Of a stretch of DNA of 64,000 nt, positions 33,382 to 44,713 are shown piece by piece. The translations under genes and the position numbers were made by a program. This stretch comes from Cryptomeria japonica (Eukaryota > Streptophyta > Pinopsida > Cupressales > Cupressaceae), in contig NC_081410.1 of assembly GCF_030272615.1 (NCBI RefSeq), forward strand, positions 225,609,415 to 225,673,414, in the 5' to 3' direction. Within the stretch, counting starts at the first letter, position 1. Each line of letters opens with the position of its first letter. The notes under the pieces are model-generated. The model did not search any database and had not been told where the DNA came from. It saw only the letters and a program-made list of their open reading frames with translations.

Positions 33382-34961
33382 TGATAACTCAATGATGAAC
33401 AGTGAGTACCAAACTGGTACTGAGGTGGGGGGGGGTGAATCAGTATAGACACAACTTCTTTTCCTGAACCAGTTTGACTACAAACAATGCACTTGATAGA
33501 CAAACACTAATACCAGTCTAAACCAGATTACTATAGTTAAACATTATGAGATTGTGAAAGACATAAACTGGAAACACTTAGCTTTCCATACAATCTACTA
33601 TGTCATTTCCACTTTATCCTTATGCATAAACAAATAATCTATCATCAGAGATACAATAATTTACTAGAACAACATGATTCACCACTAAATAGGAAATAAC
33701 AAAATATCACATGAAAGAGGCATCACACATGACACACATATTTTTCACATGGAAACCCAATTGGGAAAAACCATGGTGGGGATGAATACCCACAAGCTGT
33801 TTTTGAACTTTTTAGAAGTTCGCTCTGTTAGGAGCCTAGCCTAGTTAAAGACTGTTACAATAGGTTCTGTTAGGAACCGATCCTGTTAGGGATCACCTAG
33901 TTAAAGGATGGCTAGAATACCTGGTTAAGGGTTAAAACCTATTAAAGGTTACCTTGTTAGAGGATTTTATGAACTTAATGGCTTTGAGTCACCCTGTTAA
34001 AGGATTTACAGCAAGCTGGTTAAAGCTACCCCGTTAAGGGATTTTCCAACTGTTGAAGTGATTAGAGATCAACAGGTATTACAATGATCTGGTAATAGCA
34101 CTCAATGCCAATGCAAATTTGTTTTAGTTCCTTCCTTCTGCACACACACTTTGCAAGTATCAATTCTCTTATTTGGTCTAGCAAGAATCACATATCTCTG
34201 CTCTTAGATACACACACAACATTTTCCAACAACCTCAACATGAAACACAACATCAACCTTATAGGAAACAGATAGGTTGGTAGCATAAACCCTAAACCCT
34301 AAACATTTAGGTCGAGAAATTCAGTCGGTTCAATCCTAACCATTGAACACTTTGCATATGAATACAACAGTCTTGAACATATCACAAGACATTCTCCATC
34401 GTTCATTCTTCACTGCTTCTTGGAGACGATAACCCATCACGCGTTCTTCACCATTTGTAGGGACTTTGCACATTCCCGAGGTAGATAGGATCAATCCCCT
34501 TCATGCAAGATCCTTAACGCGCACAAGGCTGACATGGCAACACGATCTGATCTATATTACAATGCTAACTTATCACACAATGTCATCAGTTGAATTACAC
34601 AAGCTCGAAACACTTCAACCGGAAACCCTAAGGCTGGGACTACCAACTGGTAGTCATACCATATTAAACCTTGATAGAAAACATTCCATACACTGGTTCA
34701 CTTGGACAAATGTACCACTTCACCTTTTGCACATATACCGGTTCACAACATTATACTGGTTCACTTTTCCAGTTGCTTAACTTCAATAAACCGGTTCACT
34801 CTTCACATATTTACCGGCTCACTCTTCAGCATATTACCAGTTCACTCTTCAACATATTTACCGGTTCACTCTTCAGCATATTATTGGCTCACTCTTCAGC
34901 ATATTGACATCAATGACAACATAATATCATCATGTCAACATACTCTACACATATGCCAACA
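33382..34961 (-). repeat. 5' LTR of the minus-strand Copia (1580 bp)
   Basis: It runs from TGATAACTCAATGATG to ATATGCCAACA and aligns with 27467-28975. It has the same G-run GGGGGGGGGTGAATCAG, multiple CCGGTTCACTCTTCA phrases (34790-34895) and a telomere-like CCCTAAACCCTAAAC near 34288-34302. The right-hand duplication GTCTA follows at 34962-34966. Confidence 0.92.
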
Positions 34962-36235
34962 GTCTACCATTAAGAATACCACTCAGGCAAGTCCGATAAC
35001 CTTGGTATGGTGTGTGTATATGTGTTTGTGTTTATTTTGGGTTTAATTTATTGTGGTGTTTTGGTAGATATTAATTATAAGTTTTATTATAAGGTTTAAT
35101 CTAATTTATGATAATTCAATTTTGATACTTACGTTTGCGTGTTTTAAAATTAAATAAAATAAATATATATGTTTGCATAATAGTGTCTTGTTAATTAATT
35201 AACAAATTAATATTAATGTTGTAAAATAATTAAATTAAAATAAAGCTTCTATAATTAAGAAATTAAGTTTCTATTTAAAAGATATAAAAAAAAATGAGAT
35301 TAAGTTATTAAATACGTATAATAATGGAAATTAATAAATAATTAAATATCATATTGGAAAGTTATTATTTAAATATAAGAAATTTAAATTGGAAATTATG
35401 AAAATTGAAGTAATATTTTCTAAAGGAAGTTTCCATTTTTTGAATGGAAGGAACTTTTGGGGGAGGAAACTTTTTTTTTCTTTCGGAAAAATTTATAGAG
35501 GAGGATCTTTTTTTTTCCTCTTCATGCTTTTTAGGGGTTTGCTAGGAAAAATTCACAGAGATGGAAATTGGATTTTGAAAGTTTTTGGTTGCGGGATTCA
35601 AATGTAGATTTTTGCATGCATTGCCGGATTTTGGGTAGTTTCAACGTGTGTGGTTTTTGTCCTTTTTCATATTTTTACTGGTTGCAATTTTGAGGTAGGG
35701 ATTTATTCGCCATTTTTTTAATTCCAAAAATGAAATTATCTCTACCTTTCAAGATTTGGATTTCGAATGATAATTTGTTTAAATTTAGAATATTGAATGA
35801 ACCCATCTATGGATTCGCATGTATGGATTCATTCGATAATCTGAATGATTTTTTTGTGATCCTCAATCAATTATGTTCTTTATTTGTGTGATTGCTTGGA
35901 AATGATTGTAATTTTAAAGGGTTATGTTGTTTTGGTTTACCTCTTGTATTCGCAAAATTGATTGGTATAGTTTTATGCAATTAAAATGTATTTAATTCTT
36001 TTATTCCATGATTGTTGCTGGAAATTATTTCATTTTACAATCTGCAATTATAATTAATCAATTTCCTTGTGATATATATATATATATATTTGTAATCAAA
36101 ATTTATTTTTTGTTGTTTATTTTATCTTTTCTTTAATTTAATTATGCACATTTCTTTTATTAAATATTTTAATTACTATTTATCTCGTCATAGGGGTTGT
36201 GTATATTGGGGCGTTGTTGTTCTTAATATAGCTTG

Positions 36236-36420
36236 GGGGAGGGGGGGGCTATGTGGTGGAAGCTCCCACCATGCCCCAACCATGGCTTGGTGGAGAGAGT
36301 TCCTCCCCACCATGGCGTGGGGGTTCTCACGCCATGATGGGTGGAACCTCCACCCACCACATGGGAATGAGGGGGGTAGCGCCACCCACACATATTGTGG
36401 GGATGGGCACCCACCTGACT
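36236..36420. repeat. GGTGG/CCACC hairpin cassette in the non-coding element's 5' LTR
   Basis: Inverted repeats include GGTGGAAGCTCCCACC, CCAACCATGGCTTGG, CCCACCATGGCGTGGGG and GGTGGAACCTCCACC. It lies about 150 bp after a short AT run (36070-36090), and its start is found again in the 3' LTR, where it has been split (49840-49869 and 53912-53966). The overlapping short ORFs are unlikely to be genes. Confidence 0.85.
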
Positions 36421-36551
36421 AACCCCTATTTTTAATAATTTAATTTATTATGCATAACAAATAAATAATATGCACAACGAGCTAATAAATGATTAATAAT
36501 TTACTATTTTTATTTGATAGGGAATATTTATCAATTTTTTATTGTTAAATT

Positions 36552-38285
36552 GGGGATGACCCCACAGTGCAATGGTGTTGCACACTTTGTGTTAATACAG
36601 AGGTCTTGTGGTCGATGTTAGGCACAATATGGAAAGCTAATGTACTGAGAGGGGAAGGGTGAATCAGTACTTCAAATCTTTTCTTCAACAATAACTTTAC
36701 TGTTAAGCATAAACTGAATATTACTGAAACATAATATAATGCTAAAACAAATAAATAACAATCATACATGATTCACTCCATAACACATATATTTTGGTTA
36801 CGCAGAAACTCCTTGTTAGAGAAAAAAATTGTGGTGGGGATGGCACCCACAACTTCACTACTGCAAAAATAAAGGTTGCTCGGTTAGAGCTACATGTTTA
36901 GCTATTTCTGATAGCTTACCCTGTTAGGAGTATCAAGATCTTTAGATCTACCTTGCTAAAGGATTTTACAACACATATTCTAAATGTTGTACCTGGTTAA
37001 AGGATTTACAATTTATAGACTTTGTTAGAGTCTTTTACCCTATTAAAGGTTTCTCTTACAACTCAAAATATTACAATCAAAATCTTACAAAATATCTGCA
37101 ACTTCACATTTGAAATGTTATAGCAGATTCTATGTGCTCAAAATGAAATTACCTTGCTTATAGCATACCTCGATAACCCATAAAATAACTCAGTAAACCT
37201 TTCTATTTACTTTGTTCCTTGACTGTTCTCTGAAATCCTTCTCGGTGACCTCTGTGTATCTGCAACAGTCATAACACTCAGTGCTTTCCCATGATTTTTC
37301 TTTTCACATATGTCTTGCTTCACACTCATATTTGATCCTCAATTCATGCTGTATAAATAGATCTCTTATGACGGTGATCTTGTTCATGCTTCGATCTTAC
37401 AAATATGATTCATTAAATGAATAACCATACAAATTATTTCATTGGATAGATGTCTCAAAATCATACAAAATCTTAAGTGCGATTTCCAATGTGTTAACGG
37501 TTCCTTGTTCCTCGATCTTGTAACATGTTTCCCATATGTGTCTAGGTTCAATGAATCTAGTAACATGTTTCACTCGGTGTGTATCAACTCGGTATACCAT
37601 CTTTGTTGCTCGGTAGTCATAGAAAATTACTCAGCAGACAACTTGGTGTATACTAAACTCTGTGACTTGTAACTTCTGTAACCGACTGCTCTGTGCTTAC
37701 CGACTGAATATTTCAGTAGTAATAACCGACTAGAGTATATAGAATGACTTTGGACATAAAACTAATGACAACTTAGTAAATAGTAACAGTCGAGTCTTCA
37801 AACTCGCTTGTTGTTTGAATTCCTATAGGTATTGATGAAGGCATGGAGACTCTGATGGACGGTAGGGACAAAGCTAGTTGACCAGGGCGATTAGCGATCA
37901 TGAGGGTGTGTTAATACCCCATTGTTTGCAGTCTCAAGTGTATGGATGAGGCTTCTCATCAGATGGTCGAACCAGTACGGTGGTGGAAACAACTGGAGAG
38001 ATAAGTTGGTATCAGCATGGAGAGATAAGGAGAGCTAACTTGGAGATATAAGGTGGTAGCCTGTGCTTCACGGGTGGAGAGATAAGGGGTCTTTCCTCAA
38101 GGGAAACATTATGGAGATGGTCGTTGTTGGAGAGATAAGGAGGAGATGACTACTAATAATAAAACTAATGCTTAGAGGTGTTAATACCTCAAATATGTAA
38201 TGCAGGACTGAGGCCCCCAATTTGTGGCCTCACTTGGCGATTGGACTGGGCTAAAGATCCATGTCACCGATCAAAAAAATAATTC
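36552..38285 (+). mobile_element. SINE-like element split by a solo LTR
   Basis: A 12-bp direct repeat TATTGTTAAATT (36540-36551 and 38286-38297) brackets the insert, longer than LTR-type duplications and typical of target-primed elements. The left end (GGGGATGACCCCACAGTGCAATGG) resembles a tRNA-derived head with an A-box-like segment. GTGGTCGA, completed after the inner LTR by GTCTTC, resembles a B box. The right end is CACCGATCAAAAAAATAATTC, a short A-rich tail. Without the inner LTR it is about 556 bp, long for a SINE. The body repeats GGAGAGATAAG four or more times (37998-38140). Confidence 0.65.
36616..37788 (-). mobile_element. Solo Copia-type LTR (about 1.17 kb) inside the SINE-like element
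   Basis: It begins TGTTAGGCACAATATGG and ends AATAGTAACA, flanked by perfect GTCGA duplications at 36611-36615 and 37789-37793. The U5-side motif GAGGGGAAGGGTGAATCAGT marks minus orientation and membership of the same broad LTR group as 15081 and 27467. No internal region is present. Confidence 0.85.
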
Positions 38286-38399
38286 TATTGTTAAATTATT
38301 AAACTATTAAATTATTTCAATAAATTACATTCGCCCAACATTACATTTATATTTCCAGTAATTATTAAATGTGCCCAGTTATTAAATATTTTAATGGTA

Positions 38400-38517
<118 letters not shown>

Positions 38518-40199
38518 GTTGTCAATAATAAATTAAATGGTATTTTTAATTTAAATGTGTGATAGTTATTAGGATTGCAATTTATTTGAATAGTTAATAA
38601 TTAATTTTGCTTAATGAAAGGATTATTATTGTTATTAAATAATTTTGTTGTCTTGAGTAAACATTTTTTAAATGGACTTTAATTTAGTTTTGTTGCTATC
38701 ATATATATATATATTCTTATAATTGTGAATTTCATTTCTAGTTTTATAGCAGTTATTATTAATACTTTTCAAATTGTTTTTCTCTTGGTTGTGCCTAAAT
38801 GTAAATCGTATGCATGTGATGTTAATGTTATTGATTTTGGAGTTGTTTTGATGTTTGATTAAATCAAACCCTGACCTTTAATGTTATAGTAATCCTAAAC
38901 CAATAGGAGTTTGAGTTTGTGCCTTTTATGTTGTTTTGGCCCGTATGTCTTTTTAGGGGGACTCCAAAGGTTGGTCTTTTAGATCAGTTTCTTTTGTCAG
39001 TGCTATTATGTTCAAATTATTGTTTGGGCTTTAATAATGGAAGTTTGTGATGGCTTATTAGCCTCTTGGTAATATATGATTATTCTCCTTTTTGGGATTG
39101 AGCTATGTTGAGCTCTTTGATGGAAGATTTTGAATTTGATGCTCATGTGGTTGAGATGCGATGTTATTCAAGATTTGGTTGGATCTCATTATTTGGTGTA
39201 TGGTGCTTCTGATCTTTTTTATGAGATTTATGAGATTATTTTATGATGATTTATTTGATGACGGTTGGTTTTGATGAGTATGTTTGTGTCATAAGGGGGA
39301 GTGGCTTCCAAATGGGGGTTGGGGCCCAAAGTGGCTGCCAAGATAACCCATTGGGAGTTTCCTTAGTAAGTGATAACCTAATTAATGAACCAGGGGGTTG
39401 GGTTTTAAACACATTAAACAAGTTAATGGATGCCCCACTCATGGCTTGAGTGCTTGTTTAGGCTCAAGATTAGGTGTGGAAGGCCTGAAATGGTATGATC
39501 AACTACCTTGTCCTTTTAAAAGGTATGTTGGTTCCAGATGTGATTTGAATGGGGGTCAGGGATCAGGAGAGGCTTCCAGGATAACCCAGGATGGAGGTCA
39601 GGGCCTATGGAGACTTTCCAGGATAACCCATATCAAGCTATACAATGACAATCTCCCCTTGTGAGAACTAGTGTCTTGCTTTTGTGTTTGCAGACTCTGG
39701 ACTATCTCCATTTGGAGCATTTTTGTTTTAAGTTTTATCATTGAGTTTCTTGATTGTGGCTTAACTTGTGGATGTTTGTTTAGACCATTTTTTTTTTCCT
39801 CAGTGTGTGTGCTTGAGGGCCTTATGTCTATCTCATAGCACAGGGGGTGGTCCTTCGGGTTCCACATGGTCAGGTGGTAGTTTCCTTCTTCCATCGAGGA
39901 TTTTGGACCTTTTTTTTTCTGCATGGTTTGGCTTACCTTCCAGTCATTTCACTTAGATTTGGTCAACTTAGTGAGTTAGATAGAGTTTTTGGTATCTGTC
40001 ATTTGTACTTATGTTTATCAAATATAATTTTTATATATACATTCCTACATGGAAAGGGATGTAAACATAATGTAAACTTGATGCTTAAGAAATGAGACTT
40101 GGTAGTATTTATTGTCTGTAATTGGAAACATTGGTTTTATGTAACTTAAATATGTTTGTCATTCATTATTTGTATGTTGTAATAATCTATGTTTTTGAG

Positions 40200-43100
40200 T
40201 ATTCTATGGATGGAGCTTTAGAGGATGTATCTTATTGTTGGTAAACAGATTTGTCACTGCAAATTCATCTTCAAAATTGACCCTGTTTGCTCGAAGAGCA
40301 GTGACAATCATTCCAATAGTTGGAGAGATTGTGGTCGAGGCCACAATATTCCTCTGGATTTGAGAGGGGCAACTCCCTCGTATGATGGGGGTATTTGGTA
40401 TTTTTGTGTACTTTTAACCTGAAAGTACATAAAGGAGAAAACATAAAATTAAATAGAAATTAAAGATAGAAACCCCAATGATAGACATACGAACATCAAT
40501 TGAGATTTTTGTACTGGTAACAAATTACAAGGGGATTTTATAACATAATATGTTTAGCCATGAGATGATGACAAAGAAGAATGACAAATAGACATATGAA
40601 GAGATAGGATACTCCAACACATTCAAACTAAGATACCAAAGGTTTCTTGAGTATCATCACATGAATTGTACAAATCACATATGCATAAAAAGACTACCAA
40701 TTTGACATACGAGAAATCAACAACGATAACGTATGAATATATTTATAACACATGAATTAAGATGTATTCTTCATTATCCTTTTAGAAATATAAAAGTACA
40801 AAATCCTTTCTATACATTGTGCAAATCAAAATGTCATTACAAGTTTCTCCTACAATTTCAGCAGAGTTTCCCTCTATAAAAAGTCCCCCCCCCCCCTGGC
40901 TTTTACAATGCAAAAGCCTTGTATTTATAGGCTTGAGAGAATAACTACCTTGTAACCACTTAACCTAACTACTTAGGAAAACTACCTATGGTAACCACTT
41001 AGGACAACTTCCTAAAATGGTTACTTAGGATAACTACCTAAATGAACACTTAGAGTAACTACCTTTTTAGCAACAAGTTAGGATTTACCTAACTTTTACA
41101 AATTTAAATTCAAAAGGCTAAATTTAATTACAATAAGTGACATAAGTCACTTTTTTCAAAAGACAATTTGAAACTTATGACTTCAATGAAAAACCTTGTT
41201 GCGAGTTATTTTGAGTTACTTCTCCATCTTCATCTACTCCATTTGCCTTTGTAATCATCTTGTCATATAGCCATTCAAGGACGCAACACATATGTCTTTC
41301 CCTTTGAAAAGAAAATACAACTCCAAGGGTCTCCATAAGAATAAATGAAAATCCACCTTTCAAACGAGCACTATCATGAACACGATGGTAATGTTTTGTT
41401 ACTGCAATCCCGATGCTCTATGACGTGACATTTCCTCCAGGCGGTCTATCAAACTTTTCAAGTGTATTGCCCGCGATTTCACATTTTATGTGTATGTCTA
41501 TGAGAGCATTTTCAACCATAATAACTGATAAAATTCCTTCCATGTCGTAACTTTGACATGCTTCTATTTCAAAGTTTCTAAAGCTTTTTCAACATTCCCA
41601 TTTCGTGCTCGATCTTGTAATCATTGAATTTTATGTGATGGCATCTATTTGAAGCATTTTATCAAACATCTCATGCACCTTGTGCGTATTATGTGATTGG
41701 TATTCCAGTCAAAAGGATGCACAAGATGACATTGTTTTGAGCTATTATGTCAAGCAATTCGGGTGCTTCATCTATGATTTTGCCTTTTGCATGCATGTCC
41801 AGAATCTGTTTCAAAGAATCTATTTTGCTCTAGCTGCCACCTGCATTTTCTTAGAAGCTTCTAAAGAATTTTCAATATACCCATTGTGTATATGTCACAA
41901 CCTTGTCATTCCATTTCTTGAGATGACGTCTCTATGAGGCGTGTTGTCAAACAATCCATGCTTTCTCTATTAATGTGCTTTTCTTCTTCGTGCTTCTCAT
42001 TTTTGCATGCATGTAATCATAATATGCTATGAGAAGACATTTCATGAAGTTCTTTGTGAAACCATTCATGCATCATGTCTTTAATTCCATAGTGAGTAGA
42101 TGTCTCAAATCCATAAATACACTGTTTGCTTCTTACACCAAGAGAACACAAGTAATTTTTAAAATAGTTGAATAGAACCTCGAAGCTCTCGTTTGGCACG
42201 GGCTTAAGAAACGATTGTAGGATTTGATATTGCACTAGTTTGAAAACTTCTAAAGCTCTTTCAACAAAGACATTTTGTGCATATCCTATGACCATGGCGT
42301 TTTGTTTGTGCCTTGGGTAGTTATAATAACTACTTTATCATTTCAGTTATCGGCCAGTTACAATGCTTTCCAACCTATCTAAAATGGCTGACAAACTCTA
42401 ATAAAACTTTAATACGTCGAGCCTTGTTTTGTTATCAGGCCTTTGGACAGGTTGTCAAACTTACCGAAATCACTTAAGGGTATAAATCCATTCATGTGTT
42501 GACCTTCAAAAAGATCGATGTAATGTACTTTTTTGGCATGTTGAGAAAGGTGGCCAACTTGGGCATGTTGTTAAGATTGCCGATTAAGATGTAAAATGCT
42601 CCTTTCAGAAAGTTGTGAATCTTGGGTAAGACGCCAATTTATAATGACTCGAAACTCTTTCATTTGTAATTCTCCTTTTGACATTTTCAACAACTTAATA
42701 AAGTTAGCCAATAGACGATATTTATTTCAAAACACAACTAACTTACCAAGCTTCAGCTTCTTCGCAATCATCATAAAGTTGGTGAAATCGCCATTATCAT
42801 TAAATCATCTAAAAACCAATCGATGATGTCAAATCTTTGTGGGTTCGGTGTCTATGATTCTACATTTTATATGCATATCTCTAAAGCACTTGCAATTAGA
42901 TTTGACAAAATCCGTTCTTCTGTTATGTCTTGATGGACGTTCATACATTGTGCTTTGACTTCACATTGCTGGCACGAGGCAGGAGGGAAGCTAGCAAAAG
43001 TTGTTGAATTTAACTTTACACTTGAAAATTGTATTTGCTTGAAATTTTTTAAGGCCTCAACAAATCCGCTCACTACAAATCTCAAGAATCACTGTGTTAC

Positions 43101-44370
43101 ATGGGATGACCTCTCTTACGAGGCACTTGTCAAACATTTTTTATTTCGTGTCTATGCTTCCACATATGCATGCATTTTCGCACTATAATATCTGACAAAA
43201 ATGTCGACTTTTATCATGCTTTAGTGGACATCCCTACCGTAATTTAAAGCTTCTACACTCGAACCACATCTCTCACAGACATTCTAACAAACAATTCACG
43301 TGTCCTCTCTTTGACACCATAATTTCCATACATGTCTATCGTGGCAATTGCAATTCAGACTCCTGAGGAAAGTCCTTTATCCTTTGTGCTTTAGACCGGC
43401 TAATCAGGTTTTCTTGAGAGCTTCTAAAGATTTTTAAACAAACTAGTTTCTATATATATTGCAATCAAGGAATAACATGTGCCCATATTTCTTTGAGACG
43501 ACCCATCAAATTGTTCATATGCTTTAAATCTTCTTGCCCATTTTGCATGTATATCGACCAGTGCACTTGAAACTACAACATTCAATTAAAGTCACATATC
43601 CTTTATGCTCCAATGAATATTCATATTATGTTCATAGACTCCCATTTTGCACAGGCCGAGAGGATGGTAACAAAGATTGTGGAACCAACTTTTCATTTGT
43701 CAGATGAGTTTTCTTGATAGTTTGTAAAACCTTCACTGCGAATTTGCACACAATGCTTTGATGAAGTAGTTATCTATAAGTAGTTATTATTACTACCTCC
43801 TGTTTGGCCTTTGAAAATAAATGAGAAACTCCCTTTGTCGATTATTTTTTAAAGTTGGCCAACTTGTCGATCTTATGAAAATCTCTACATTCATTTGATT
43901 ATTCGTTGGTACTTTTATCAACTTGGCTAACTTCTCCCAACCGTCAAAGGATGGTAATTGAGTCCTTCAAAGAAAATGCATCAGCTACTTCGTGTTGCAA
44001 ACAAATTCACCAAACAAATTATTTTTATTTGATGACTTCAACATTTTTGGCTACTTGTGAAAACATACCAAGTTGTCAATTGTGTTTTTAACACCAAAAT
44101 CTTCATGAAATCTCCACATTATTGAGTCTTTCCTTTCATCTGCAAAACAGTGTCAACCTTTTTGTCTCAATTCACCGATTTATATGAAAGTGTCACTAGT
44201 TGGGAATGACTCTTTCTTTAGCATTCAGAGATGAGTGAATAACTTGAGCACACAACATATTTCCATGAAACTTTATCACACTATTAATAATACTATGAGC
44301 CTGAGACTCAAAAAAGAACTATGAGCCTGAGACTCAAAAAAGACAAAGTTACAAAAAATTCAAGTTTAAA
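40200..44370. mobile_element. Insert of about 4 kb, of unknown type, in the 5' LTR, carrying a PPR pseudogene
   Basis: Sequence on either side matches the long-LTR group, and removing about 4.1 kb brings the LTR to a normal length, so an insertion is inferred. Edges are approximate and no TSD was found. Features inside are a minus-strand TATA-like CTATAAATACAAGG near 40913-40930, imperfect repeats of AACTACCTA and AACCACTTAGG (about 40945-41090), the PPR pseudogene, and a 26-bp tandem duplication at 44292-44343 (ACTATGAGCCTGAGACTC...). It may be a retroelement that captured host sequence or a plain host-DNA insert. Confidence 0.45.
41175..43720 (-). pseudogene. Pentatricopeptide-repeat (PPR, PLS-type) pseudogene
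   Basis: Minus-strand frames show repeated PPR signatures. These include VIGYAQNVFVERALEVFK (42.29 kb), GFVEALKNFKQIQFSSVKLN followed by STTFASFPPASC (43.07-42.97 kb), ENALIDIHIKCEIAGNTLEK (about 41.5 kb), LFDNTPHRDVISRNGM (about 41.93 kb) and FDKCLVREVIPCNTVI (about 43.13 kb). The last two match the family's LFDxMPxRDVVSWNxMI. A C-terminal E-domain-like LEWLYDKMITKA is at about 41.27 kb. Many stops and frame changes are present, and about 0.5 kb (about 42300-42820) interrupts one repeat. Functional PPR-PLS proteins edit organelle RNA; this copy is dead. Confidence 0.8.
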
Positions 44371-44701
44371 AATAGGGCTAACACTTATTTAATGCAATTT
44401 AATGCTTCTGTTACAGGAATAGATATAGCACTTTAGCTGTTATTAAGCTTAAGTTCATGTATGTATTAAAAGTGACCTTTGATTTGAATTAAATTCCTTA
44501 ATAATAGATGGTTAGTTTAAGTTAACACATTGAGAAACCTTAGGGGAGAAGATAGTAGCGGTCTTCCACTTATGCAAGTTAGTTTAATCTTATCCTTTTT
44601 TCTGTTGTGGAATGCTTTCTGAATGTCTAAAAAAAAATATTTCACTCTTTATCTAGAATGTTAGTTGTTTTCCTTAGGGTTTCTTGGCGAGGCATTACAC
44701 T

Positions 44702-44713
44702 TGGTATCAGAGC
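44702..44713 (+). promoter_or_regulatory. Primer-binding site of the non-coding element
   Basis: TGGTATCAGAGC lies two bases after the 5' LTR end GGCATTACA. It is the same initiator-Met type as all other PBSs in the window. Confidence 0.93.

Larger units (their letters stand above)
27467..34961 (-). mobile_element. Ty1/copia element, minus strand, nearly full length
   Basis: It has LTRs at 33382-34961 (5') and 27467-28975 (3'), a PBS, gag, protease, integrase, RT, RNase H and a polypurine tract, in Copia order. It is inserted in the 5' LTR of the non-coding element with a 5-bp duplication. Stops, one or more frameshifts and lost integrase residues make it inactive, but all domains are still easily recognised, so it is younger than the gypsy element to its left. 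Confidence 0.93.

Noticed and set aside
36611-36625. A true tRNA gene at the SINE-like head
   Set aside because: Only A- and B-box-like segments are visible, no cloverleaf can be drawn, and the unit is interrupted by an LTR.
41175-43720. A functional PPR gene
   Set aside because: Frames are broken by many stops, frame changes and a 0.5-kb interruption.
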